NCBI GenBank assembly: GCA_030429105.1
Contig: JAUIDE010000017.1
Location: 1 to 51,144 of the forward strand
Source: Alphaproteobacteria bacterium
Lineage (GTDB): Bacteria > Pseudomonadota > Alphaproteobacteria > Rhodobacterales > Rhodobacteraceae
Direction of reading: 5' to 3'
DNA length: 51,144 nucleotides
Shown here: positions 7,590 to 14,986 of the stretch, one piece after another
Layout of the letters: each line of letters starts with the position of its first letter
Numbering within the stretch: position 1 is the first letter of the stretch
Notes under the pieces: model-generated
Database searches by the model: none
Told to the model about the DNA's origin: nothing
Seen by the model: only the letters and a program-made list of their open reading frames with translations
Position numbers and translations under genes: made by a program

Positions 7590-8369
7590 TCAGAAGGCCG
7601 CGTTGTGCAGGCCGCCGTCCATCAGGATGCCCTTGCCGGTGATGTAGCCGGCATGGACCGAGCAGAGGAAGGCGCAGGTCTGCCCGAATTCCTCCGGCTG
7701 GCCGAACCGCTTCGCGGGCACGGTCGCCGCTCGGGCGGCCTCGATCTCCGCGATGGGCGTTCCCGTCATCTCGGATTGCTTCACGAGCCCGCCGCGCAGC
7801 CGGTCCGTGTCGAAGAAGCCCGGCTGGATCGAATTGATCGTGACGTTGTGCGCGGCGACGGATCGGCACACCCCGGCGAGGAAGGAGGTGAGCCCCGCTC
7901 GCGCGCCGGAGGAGAGGTCGAGCCCGAAAATCGGCATGACGACGGAGGCGGAGGTGATGTTGACGATCCGCCCGAATTTCCGCTCGCACATGCCGTCGAT
8001 CACATGCTGGATCATCTCCAAGGGCGTCGCGAAGTTCTGCGTCACGCCTTCGAGCAGCGCCTTGCGGTCCACCTGCCGGAAATCGCGGAGCGGCGGGCCG
8101 CCGTTGTTGTTCACGAGGATGTCGGGTTCCGGGCAGGCGGCGAGCAGCGCCTCCTGCACCTTCGGGTCCGACACGTCCCCGGCGACGGGCGTTACCTTCG
8201 CACCGGTCTTCGCCGCAATCTGGCGCGCCGTCTCCGCCAGCCGCGCGGCGTCGATCCCGTTCACCACGACCTCTACGCCGTTTTCCGCCAGCGCCTCCGC
8301 GCAGGCGCGGCCGAGCCCGCGATTCGAGGCGCAGACGATGGCCTTACGGCCGGAAATCCCGAGATCCAT
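7590..8369 (-). CDS. SDR-family protein with atypical active site
   Basis: Encodes 259 residues. The start MDLGISGRKAIVCASNRGLG has AGGGG upstream. The Rossmann motif (ASNRGLGRA), DILVNNNGGPPLRDF and the terminal GYITGKGILMDGGLHNAAF assign it to the classical SDR fold near 3-oxoacyl-ACP reductases. The catalytic segment reads IVNITSASVVMPIFGLDLSS followed by GARAGL. The conserved Ser is retained, but the usual Y-x-x-x-K aligns with S-x-x-x-R, so the key Tyr and Lys are both absent. A subgroup of SDRs with this LSxGARAGL pattern is widespread in bacteria (from memory), so this is probably a genuine subfamily trait and not decay. Confidence 0.83.
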   Translation of the reverse strand: MDLGISGRKAIVCASNRGLGRACAEALAENGVEVVVNGIDAARLAETARQIAAKTGAKVTPVAGDVSDPKVQEALLAACPEPDILVNNNGGPPLRDFRQVDRKALLEGVTQNFATPLEMIQHVIDGMCERKFGRIVNITSASVVMPIFGLDLSSGARAGLTSFLAGVCRSVAAHNVTINSIQPGFFDTDRLRGGLVKQSEMTGTPIAEIEAARAATVPAKRFGQPEEFGQTCAFLCSVHAGYITGKGILMDGGLHNAAF

Positions 8370-8397
8370 GCGTTTCCCCTTGTCGTTCTCGTCGTTT

Positions 8398-8811
8398 CTA
8401 GTCTTTTCCGTCGAACCACAGCCGCGGCTCGGCGAATTCCAGCGAGTTTCCCGCCGGGTCGCGAAGGTAGAGCGAGCGGGCCCCGTTCGGCCACCGGAAA
8501 TCCGCCTCGATGGCGATTCCCACGGCTTCAAGACGGGCGCGCCATCTGTCGATCTCGGCGCCGCTGGCCGCGAGGCAGAGATGCCCCGCCCCCTGCGCGC
8601 CATGCGGCGGAACGGGCAGCGCGCCGCCGCTCTGGTTCTCCGTCGCCCGCGGGTCGAAGACGAGGAGGATCGCGCCGGCGCAGCGGAAGAATATGTGCGC
8701 GCCCTCTTTCCGCAGAACGACCTCGAGCCCGAGAACGCCTGCATAGAACGCCTCCGCCGCGTCGAGGTCTTCCGCATAGAGCGCAGCCTCCAGAATCGCG
8801 GGGCCGCTCAC
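8398..8811 (-). CDS. VOC (glyoxalase/bleomycin-resistance/dioxygenase fold) protein
   Basis: Encodes 137 residues from a GTG start ([20 protein letters not shown]). The start forms a GTGA overlap with the stop of the DinB-like gene. The EAALYAEDLDAAEAFYAGVL opening, the GHLCLAA strand with a potential metal-ligand His, and the closing SLYLRDPAGNSLEFAEPRLW are typical of vicinal-oxygen-chelate proteins. Such proteins range from glutathione-dependent lyases to antibiotic-binding proteins, and the substrate is not deducible. It lies between a DinB-like gene and an SDR gene in the same minus-strand cluster. Confidence 0.85.
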   Translation of the reverse strand: MSGPAILEAALYAEDLDAAEAFYAGVLGLEVVLRKEGAHIFFRCAGAILLVFDPRATENQSGGALPVPPHGAQGAGHLCLAASGAEIDRWRARLEAVGIAIEADFRWPNGARSLYLRDPAGNSLEFAEPRLWFDGKD

Positions 8812-9305
8812 GTCGCCTCGCGCTGCCAGAAAAGAAGGTCGAGCGGCGGAGCCTCCCGCTCGGCCGCGGTCAGCATCTGATGGCACTGGCCGCGGTGATG
8901 CGTCTGGTGGTTGAAGACATGCGCCAGCGCAGGGGCGAGCGCCTGCGTGATCGGCTCCGGCGAGGTGACGCGGACATAGGTGAAGGTCCGCGCGAGATCG
9001 TCTTCGGATAGCCCCGCAACGTATTCCGCCATCCGCGCGTCCATCGCCTCCCGCGTCGTGCGGAGCGCGGTGAATTCGGCGAAAGGGACGTCGTCGAGCC
9101 GCTGATGCGTCTCGCCCTCCCCGGTGAAGCGGTTCATCCAGATCCGGTCCGCGACCAGAAGGTGGTTGAGGGTGTTGTGGAGCGAGCCGAAGAAGGCGCC
9201 CGCAGGCGCCTTCCGCGCCGCATCGTCCATCTCCGCCGCCGCGTCGTAGAGGCGGCGATTCGCCCATGCGTTGTAGGCCGCGAACATCTCGAAATGCGCT
9301 TTCAC
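8808..9305 (-). CDS. DinB family protein
   Basis: Encodes 165 residues from a GTG ([20 protein letters not shown]) with GGAGG seven bases upstream. An ATG five codons earlier (9320) lacks such a site. It is a four-helix-bundle DinB/YfiT-type protein. The three-histidine metal site is visible as His in [16 protein letters not shown] and the pair in [12 protein letters not shown]. Members include thiol-dependent (bacillithiol, mycothiol or glutathione) transferases and many of unknown activity. It is the first gene of the minus-strand cluster and is divergent from ndk with 72 bases between the starts, which must contain both promoters. Confidence 0.87.
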   Translation of the reverse strand: MKAHFEMFAAYNAWANRRLYDAAAEMDDAARKAPAGAFFGSLHNTLNHLLVADRIWMNRFTGEGETHQRLDDVPFAEFTALRTTREAMDARMAEYVAGLSEDDLARTFTYVRVTSPEPITQALAPALAHVFNHQTHHRGQCHQMLTAAEREAPPLDLLFWQREAT

Positions 9306-9377
9306 GGAGGGGCCTCCCATGATAGGCGACGCGCCGAAACGAACCCGGGCCCAGCCCCAACGAAGGACAGATTCCCC

Positions 9378-9800
9378 ATGGCGATCCAGCGCACGTTCTC
9401 CATCATCAAGCCGGACGCGACCGCGCGCAACCTCACCGGCGCGATCAACGCGAAGCTGGAGGCTGCGGGCCTCCGCATCATCGCGCAGAAGCGCATCCAC
9501 CTGACGAAGGCTCAGGCCGGCGAGTTCTACAAGGTCCACGCGGCGCGGCCGTTCTATGACGAGCTCTGCACCTTCATGTCCTCCGCCCCGATCGTCGCCC
9601 AGGTTCTGGAGGGCGAGGACGCGGTGGCGAAGAACCGTGAGGTGATGGGCGCGACGAACCCGGCGCAGGCCGCAGAGGGCACGATCCGCAAGGAATTCGC
9701 GCTTTCCATCGGGGAGAACTCCGTCCACGGCTCCGACGCGCCGGAGACGGCGGCGGAAGAGATCGCCTATTTCTTCTCCGGCCTCGAACTGGTCGGCTGA
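9378..9800 (+). CDS. ndk: Nucleoside diphosphate kinase
   Basis: Encodes 140 residues, the usual size. It transfers the gamma phosphate between nucleoside triphosphates and diphosphates through a phosphohistidine. [19 protein letters not shown] carries the conserved TxxIIKPDA start, and [13 protein letters not shown] and VMGATNP are conserved. The active-site His lies in [14 protein letters not shown]. An AAGGA site lies upstream of the ATG at 9378. It is single and divergent from the DinB cluster, and is followed by a strong hairpin at 9810-9835. Confidence 0.97.
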   Translation: MAIQRTFSIIKPDATARNLTGAINAKLEAAGLRIIAQKRIHLTKAQAGEFYKVHAARPFYDELCTFMSSAPIVAQVLEGEDAVAKNREVMGATNPAQAAEGTIRKEFALSIGENSVHGSDAPETAAEEIAYFFSGLELVG

Positions 9801-9809
9801 AAGTGACTG

Positions 9810-9835
9810 TCTCGGGCCTCTGCGGAGGCCCGAGA
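9810..9835. terminator. Strong hairpin between convergent ndk and hypothetical gene
   Basis: A perfect 11-bp stem (TCTCGGGCCTC at 9810-9820, GAGGCCCGAGA at 9825-9835) with a TGCG loop lies nine bases after the ndk stop and 11 bases before the end of the convergent gene at 9847. There is no T-run on either side. It probably terminates transcription from both directions or protects the mRNA 3' ends. Confidence 0.65.
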
Positions 9836-9846
9836 CGCCGCGCCGG

Positions 9847-10797
9847 TCAGAGCCGCATGGCTCCCATCCCCGCGTCGAGCAGGTCGAAGAGCCTCGCGAC
9901 GTAATGCTCCCGCGCGGCGAAGCCTGCCCCCCGCCCCTCGACGAATTCCTGCTCCATCGCGTCGATCAGGCGAAGAAGCCTGCGGCGATGAAGGCCGAGC
10001 GCGCGCTGCGCCGGGTCCGCCAGCACCCCGGCGAAGGCGGCGAAGACCGCGGCGCCGCCCATAAGCCCCGCCGTCGTGCCCGCAACGAGCGCGGGGGAGG
10101 CGGCGGCGGGCATGAACCCATACCAGACCGAACCCGCCGCCGCGCCGAGCGGAAAGGCGGAGATCGCCGCGCTCTGCGCCATCGCGGCGGCGAGCGCGGG
10201 ACCGAGGGTCAGCGCGCCGGGCGTCAGCTGGTGGAGCGCGGCGGCCCCGGCGCCGAGCGTGGCGAGCGCGGTGGTCATCTCCGCCACAGCGGAGCGCGTG
10301 CCGGCATAGGCGGCGAGGATCGTGTCGAGCTTCGCAGAAGGCGCGCCGCCCGCGGCGAGGAGCTGGCGCACGGATGGATCGCGCGCGATCGTCTCCGCAA
10401 GCGCGTCCGCGCCGCCTGCCTCGCCCGCTGGCAGCTCGAGGAGCTCGGCGAGGATCAGCGCCCGGACCCGGCGCATCACGTCCGTCTCCAGCATCACCTG
10501 CCGGGCGCCGAGCCATTCCGCCGTCCGCTTCCGCCCGGCGGCGCGGGCGCCGGCGGCGGCGATGCGCGCGCCGACATGGACTGGGGCGAGGGCGATGTTC
10601 GCGGGGGCCCGGGCGATGTCCCAGCCGAAGGCGGCGCGGTGGAGCCGGAGCGAGCCGCGGAAGGTGAACCAGCGGTCGACGAAGGGATCGACGCGCCCGC
10701 GACGGTCCGCGAAATAGCGCCGCGCGGCTGCGACCACCGCCGCGCGGATCTCCGCCCGTTCCGTCTCGCCCGCTTCGTTCTGCGACATGCCGCGCAT
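9847..10797 (-). CDS. Uncharacterised hydrophobic protein, possibly DUF6635 type
   Basis: Encodes up to 316 residues. The start may be the ATG at 10797 (MRGMSQNEAGETERAEIR) or the in-frame ATG at 10788; neither has a good ribosome site. The N-terminal third holds RYFADRRGRVDPFVDRWFTF followed by RGSLRLHRAAFGWDIARAPAN, then a basic region. The middle is rich in Ala and Gly with several weakly hydrophobic helices (LALATLGAGAAALHQL, ALVAGTTAGLMGGAAVFAAF). The C-terminus has a helical DPAQRALGLHRRRLLRLIDA segment. It resembles a family I associate with DUF6635 in Rhodobacterales, but this is from memory and uncertain. It is convergent with ndk and divergent from the acyltransferase gene at 10914. 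Confidence 0.65.
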   Translation of the reverse strand: MRGMSQNEAGETERAEIRAAVVAAARRYFADRRGRVDPFVDRWFTFRGSLRLHRAAFGWDIARAPANIALAPVHVGARIAAAGARAAGRKRTAEWLGARQVMLETDVMRRVRALILAELLELPAGEAGGADALAETIARDPSVRQLLAAGGAPSAKLDTILAAYAGTRSAVAEMTTALATLGAGAAALHQLTPGALTLGPALAAAMAQSAAISAFPLGAAAGSVWYGFMPAAASPALVAGTTAGLMGGAAVFAAFAGVLADPAQRALGLHRRRLLRLIDAMEQEFVEGRGAGFAAREHYVARLFDLLDAGMGAMRL

Positions 10798-10913
10798 ATG
10801 GCCCGGCGCGCCCGCCCGCGGAAGGGGGCGCCGCGCCGCGGCGTTTGCCCGCGAGGGGGGTTCGTGCTACCGCGAGCGCGGTTTCACCAGAGGCGAGGGG
10901 AGGGCGTGACGTC

Positions 10914-11399
10914 GTGGGGGACAATGTAAGGCGCGGCTTCCTCGCGCGGATCAAGAAGGAGCTTCGGCCGGCCTTCATGTATGTCCGCGTGTGGATCCTC
11001 CGGAACCTCTGGGGGATGAACATCGGCAAGGATTGCATGATCTCCTTCTCCGCCAAGCTGGACACGACCTATCCGCGCGGAGTCCATATCGGGGACCATA
11101 CCGCCGTCAGTTTCGGCGCGGTGATCCTGACCCACGATTATGTTCGCGGCATGCACCGGGACACCGTGATCGGCCGGGAATGCCAGATCGGCGCGCGCAG
11201 CTTCATTTTCCCCGGCGTGACGATCGGGGACAATTGCATCGTCGCGGCGGCGAGCGTGGTGATGCGCGACGTGCCGGCCAACTCCCTCGTCTCCGGCAAT
11301 CCGGCGCGGGTCATCGAAAAGGACATCCGGACAGGCCGGTGGGGCAAGCTGATCCTCGAAGAATCCGGGCCCGGGCCGGGCGCGGGCGCGGATTCTTGA
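10914..11399 (+). CDS. Left-handed beta-helix (hexapeptide-repeat) acyltransferase
   Basis: Encodes 161 residues from a GTG (VGDNVRRGFLARIKKELRPA) with an AGGGGAGGG stretch upstream; the frame is open back to 10845. The HIGDHTAVSFGAVILTHDY and TVIGRECQIGARSFIFPGVT runs are hexapeptide repeats ([IV]G-x-x-x-x) of the trimeric LpxA-like fold. The His in LTHDY is the likely catalytic base, and GNPARVI is the standard last coil. Such enzymes acetylate or acylate sugars using acyl-CoA or acyl-ACP. It lies 149 bases before the ACP gene of the LuxC/LuxE-type cluster, so it could use the acyl carrier product or modify the same glycan. This functional link is inference. Confidence 0.82.
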   Translation: MGDNVRRGFLARIKKELRPAFMYVRVWILRNLWGMNIGKDCMISFSAKLDTTYPRGVHIGDHTAVSFGAVILTHDYVRGMHRDTVIGRECQIGARSFIFPGVTIGDNCIVAAASVVMRDVPANSLVSGNPARVIEKDIRTGRWGKLILEESGPGPGAGADS

Positions 11400-11548
11400 C
11401 TGCCGGGGGCCGGTATGATTTCACGAGGCGCGCCGCGGCGATGCGGATGTGAAGCTCTGACGCGGCCGTGCGTTCATCGTCCTGAAACATTCGGGCGCCA
11501 GCGTCGCCGGCGTCTTGGGCGCGGGCTTCGACTCGAAAGGAAATGGCG

Positions 11549-11779
11549 ATGCGCGAACGGGTTCTGAAGGCCTTCGAGGAAGCTTTTGACGTGCCGGCCG
11601 ACATCGATACGGCGACGCTCGTCTATCGTGACTACGAACCCTGGACGTCGATCGGCCACATGATGCTCGTCGCTGCGCTGGAGGCGGAGTTCGACATCAT
11701 GATGGAGACGGACGACATCCTCGCCATGAGCGACTTCGACAAGGCGGTCGCCATGATGGAAAAATATGCCTCGGCCTGA
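11549..11779 (+). CDS. Stand-alone acyl carrier protein
   Basis: Encodes 76 residues. The start at 11549 (MRERVLKAFEEAFDVPADID) is chosen because AAAGG lies eight bases upstream; the ATG at 11543 is too close to that site. The segment EPWTSIGHMMLVAALEAEFD corresponds to the ACP signature W-D-S-[LI]-G-H. Ser34 is the probable phosphopantetheine site, though the usual preceding Asp is Thr. The acidic, helical character and the terminal DDILAMSDFDKAVAMMEKY support an ACP. It is distinct from a fatty-acid-synthesis ACP and likely serves only the following genes. It overlaps the downstream SDR by 14 bases. Confidence 0.82.
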   Translation: MRERVLKAFEEAFDVPADIDTATLVYRDYEPWTSIGHMMLVAALEAEFDIMMETDDILAMSDFDKAVAMMEKYASA

Positions 11780-12509
11780 GCTCGAAGGCCGCGTCGCGCT
11801 CGTCACCGGCGCCTCGCGCGGCATCGGGCTCGCCATAGCCGCCCGTCTGGCGGGCGCGGGCGCGCAGGTCGTGATGACCGCGCGGCGGGTCGACGAGGCT
11901 GCGCTCGCCTCCGTCGCGGCGGCGGGCGGGCCCGCGCCGACAGCGATCGATGGCGATATCGGGGAGGCGGATTTCGCCCGGTCGCTCGCCAAGCAGGTCT
12001 TTTCCGCGCACAAGCGGCTCGACATCCTCGTCAACAATGCGGGCGTGATGCGCGCGGGGGTGCTCGGGATGACGCCGGACGCGGATATCGAGGAGACGAT
12101 GCGCATCAACCTCCTCGGCGCGATCCACCTGACGCAGGCCGTCGCGCGGCTGATGGCGCGGACGGGGGGCAGCATCGTCAACGTCTCCTCGATCATCGGC
12201 CTGCGCGGACAGGCGGGGCAGGTCGCCTACGCCGCCGCCAAGGCCGGGCTGATCGGCGCGACTCTCGGCGCGGCGAAGGAGCTGGCGCCGAAGAATGTGC
12301 GCGTGAACGCCGTCGCGCCCGGCTTCATCGAAACGGAGATGACCGCCGCGCTCGGCGACGCGGTGCGGGCAGAGGCGCTGGCGCGGGTCGGTCTCGGCCG
12401 GGCGGGGACGCCGGAGGATGTGGCCGATGTCGTCCTCTTCCTCGCCTCCGATCTCTCCCGCTACGTCACTGGGCAGGTGATCGGCGTCGACGGCGGCATG
12501 GTCATCTGA
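11766..12509 (+). CDS. FabG-like 3-oxoacyl-ACP reductase (SDR)
   Basis: Encodes 247 residues. All classical SDR features are present: TGASRGIG at about residues 14-21, DILVNNAGV, the catalytic Ser in VNVSSIIG and YAAAK, and the closing SRYVTGQVIGVDGGM. The spacing and the VRVNAVAPGFIETEM motif fit 3-oxoacyl-ACP reductases, which use NADPH to reduce a beta-keto group on an ACP-bound chain. Its start overlaps the end of the ACP gene by 14 bases and it is followed four bases later by an acyl-adenylating ligase. The likely substrate is therefore the chain carried by that ACP. Confidence 0.87.
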   Translation: MPRPELEGRVALVTGASRGIGLAIAARLAGAGAQVVMTARRVDEAALASVAAAGGPAPTAIDGDIGEADFARSLAKQVFSAHKRLDILVNNAGVMRAGVLGMTPDADIEETMRINLLGAIHLTQAVARLMARTGGSIVNVSSIIGLRGQAGQVAYAAAKAGLIGATLGAAKELAPKNVRVNAVAPGFIETEMTAALGDAVRAEALARVGLGRAGTPEDVADVVLFLASDLSRYVTGQVIGVDGGMVI

Positions 12510-12513
12510 GCCG

Positions 12514-13926
12514 ATGGCGGCGGCGGACCCGAGCTGCGGCGGCCTCCTCCCCCTCCTTCCCGAACGGGAGGGTGCGCGGACGCTCGGGGACGATACGGGG
12601 CTCTGGCTCACGCGCGGGGAGTTGCGGGAGGCGGCGCTGGCGCTCGCGGCGCGGATGGAGGCGGGCGGGGGCAAGCGGCTCGTCCTCCTCCTTGCGCCGA
12701 ACGGGGCGGGGGCGGTGATCGGCCTTCTCGGCGCGCTGGCGGCGGGCCATGCGGTCGCGCTTGCCGATCCGGGGCTGGAGCCGGCGAAGCTGGCCCGGCT
12801 TGAGGATGCCTACAGGCCGGATTTCGTGCTCTCACCTTCGCCCGAAAGCGAGGCGGCGCCGGGCATGGCGCTGGCGCGGCGGGAGGGCGGCGCGCCGATT
12901 GCTGGCGCCGCGTCCGTTCTCCTCTCGACCTCCGGCACGACCGGGAGCGCGAAGTTCGTGCGGCTCACGGCGGCGGCGCTGGAGGCCAATGCGCGGCAGA
13001 TCGGCGCGGCGCTTTCCATCACGGAGGACGACGTGGGGATCGGCCATCTCGCGCCGCATTATTCCTACGGTCTCTCCGTCGTCACCTCGCATCTGGTCGC
13101 CGGCGCGGCGGTCTGGATGACTTCTGGCTCGCTCGTCTCGCCGGAATTCTGGCCGGCCGTCGCAGGAGCGGGCGGCACGCATTTTCCCGGCGTGCCCTTC
13201 CATTACACGGTGCTGGCCCGGTTCGGGCTCGGCGCCGTTCCGCGCCCGGTGCGGACCTTCACCCAGGCGGGCGGCGCGCTCGACCGGCGGTTCCTCGCCA
13301 AGGTGGCGGACGAGGTTTCCGCCCGCGGCGGGCGGTTCTTCGTGATGTATGGCCAGACGGAGGCTGCGCCGCGGATGACGACGCTGCCGGCGGAGCGGCT
13401 GGCGGAGAAGCCGGGCTCGGTCGGCCCCGCGCTTCCCGGCGGGCGGCTCTCGATCCTTGATGAAGCAGGCGCGGACCTGCCGCCCGGCGAGGCCGGCGCG
13501 GTGGCCTACGAAGGGCCGAACGTGATGCTGGGCTACGCCGAAACACGGGCTGATCTCGACCGGGGGGACGAGCATGGTGGGCGGCTCCTCACCGGAGACC
13601 TCGGATTTCTCGACGAGGAGGGCTATCTTCACCTCACGGGGCGCAGCCAGCGCTTCGCCAAGGTCGCCGGGCTCCGGCTCAGCCTCGACGAGATCGAGCG
13701 GCAACTGGAGCCGCCCTGCCTCGTCGCCGCCCTGGAGAAGGGGGAGAGCGTGATCGTGTTCCATGAGGAAGGCTTCGAGGAGCCGCTGAAGGCGCAGGCG
13801 AAGCGCCTTGCCGCAGAGTATGGCGTCCCCGCCGCCAGCTTCCGGTTCCGGGCGCTCCCCGCCCTGCCGCTGAAGCCGAGCGGAAAGGTGGACTATGCGC
13901 GCCTCAGGGCCGAAGCCGATGTTTGA
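12514..13926 (+). CDS. AMP-dependent acyl ligase (ANL superfamily)
   Basis: Encodes 470 residues. It carries the adenylation motifs: LLSTSGTTGSAKFVRL (phosphate-binding loop), MYGQTEAAPRM (A5), LLTGDLGFLDEEGYLHLTGR (A7) and, near the C-terminus, LPLKPSGKVDYARLRAE with the catalytic Lys. It should activate a carboxylic acid as acyl-AMP and pass it to CoA or to the phosphopantetheine of the nearby ACP. It is somewhat short for the family. It sits between the FabG-like gene (4-base gap) and the LuxE-like gene (8-base overlap), so all three are probably co-translated. The acid substrate is not known. Confidence 0.87.
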   Translation: MAAADPSCGGLLPLLPEREGARTLGDDTGLWLTRGELREAALALAARMEAGGGKRLVLLLAPNGAGAVIGLLGALAAGHAVALADPGLEPAKLARLEDAYRPDFVLSPSPESEAAPGMALARREGGAPIAGAASVLLSTSGTTGSAKFVRLTAAALEANARQIGAALSITEDDVGIGHLAPHYSYGLSVVTSHLVAGAAVWMTSGSLVSPEFWPAVAGAGGTHFPGVPFHYTVLARFGLGAVPRPVRTFTQAGGALDRRFLAKVADEVSARGGRFFVMYGQTEAAPRMTTLPAERLAEKPGSVGPALPGGRLSILDEAGADLPPGEAGAVAYEGPNVMLGYAETRADLDRGDEHGGRLLTGDLGFLDEEGYLHLTGRSQRFAKVAGLRLSLDEIERQLEPPCLVAALEKGESVIVFHEEGFEEPLKAQAKRLAAEYGVPAASFRFRALPALPLKPSGKVDYARLRAEADV

Positions 13927-14986
13927 GGAGCTTCTCGCCCGCGCGCCCTTCTCCCTTAAACAGGCGGAGAAGGAGGCGATGATGCTCGGCGCGATGAACG
14001 ACCTCGCAGCGCGGCACTACGCGAACTGCCCGGGCTATGCGCGGATCGTAGACGCCGCCTGGGGTGGGCTCAGGCGGTGGGAGCGGATGGCGGACATCCC
14101 GTTCCTGCCGGTTACGATCTTCAAGGAACAGGAGCTCGCCTCCTCCACCTCCCGCGCCATCGTGATGCGCTCCAGCGGGACGACGGGGCAGGTTCCGAGC
14201 CGGATCGTGGTGGATGACGAAACGGCGGGCCGGCAATCGGCGGCTCTGGTGGCGACCTTCCGGCATGTGCTGGGGGAGCGGCGGCTGCCGTTCCTCGCCA
14301 TCGATTCGAAGAGCGTTCTGGTGGAGACGGGGCTGACGGCGCGCGGGGCGGGCGTGCTCGGCATGATGAAGTTCGGGGCGAAGACCGTCTTCGCGCTCGA
14401 CGCCGCACTGACGCCCGATCTTGACGCGATCCGTCGCTTCGCGGCGGCGAACGGTGGGGCGCCGTTCCTGATCTTCGGCTTCACCTTCCTCGTCTGGTCC
14501 AAGCTCTATCAGGCCTTCGCGGATGGGGAGCTCGACCTTTCCAACGCGGTGCTCGTCCATTCCGGCGGCTGGAAGAAGCTTGAATCCGAGAAGGTCTCGA
14601 ACCCTGAATTCCGCGCGGCGCTCGGCCGGCGGTTCGGGATCACGCGCATCTACAATTTCTACGGCTTCGTGGAGCAGATCGGCTCCGTCTTCCTCGAAGG
14701 GGAGGACGGGCTGCTCTATCCGCCGAACTTCACCGACGTCATCGTGCGCCGCCCCGGAACGTGGGAGCCGGCGGAGATCGGGGAGGAGGGCGTGATCCAG
14801 ACGCTCTCGCTTCTGCCGACCTCCTATCCCGGCCATTCCGTGCTGACCGAGGATATCGGCGTGATCGAGACGGTGGATTCCGGCGCGGGCGGGCGGCTCG
14901 GCAAGGCGCTCCGCATCGTCGGGCGGGCGCCGAAGACGGAACTCCGCGGGTGCAGCGACGTCGTCGCCGCGAGCGTGGCGGCGTGA
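13919..14986 (+). CDS. LuxE-like acyl-protein synthetase
   Basis: Encodes 355 residues of the LuxE / acyl-protein synthetase family. The start MFEELLARAPFSLKQAEKEA overlaps the ligase stop by 8 bases. The MRSSGTTGQVPSRIVVDDET motif is the ATP/acyl-AMP loop. FGFTFLVW, VLVHSGGWKKLE and FYGFVEQIGSVF are family hallmarks. A Cys ten residues from the end (TELRGCSDVVAA, Cys345) matches the position of the acyl-accepting Cys of LuxE. In bioluminescent bacteria LuxE activates a fatty acid and hands it to LuxC. Here the next gene is a LuxC homologue, yet no luciferase (luxAB) or LuxD exists in the window. Confidence 0.86.
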   Translation: MFEELLARAPFSLKQAEKEAMMLGAMNDLAARHYANCPGYARIVDAAWGGLRRWERMADIPFLPVTIFKEQELASSTSRAIVMRSSGTTGQVPSRIVVDDETAGRQSAALVATFRHVLGERRLPFLAIDSKSVLVETGLTARGAGVLGMMKFGAKTVFALDAALTPDLDAIRRFAAANGGAPFLIFGFTFLVWSKLYQAFADGELDLSNAVLVHSGGWKKLESEKVSNPEFRAALGRRFGITRIYNFYGFVEQIGSVFLEGEDGLLYPPNFTDVIVRRPGTWEPAEIGEEGVIQTLSLLPTSYPGHSVLTEDIGVIETVDSGAGGRLGKALRIVGRAPKTELRGCSDVVAASVAA

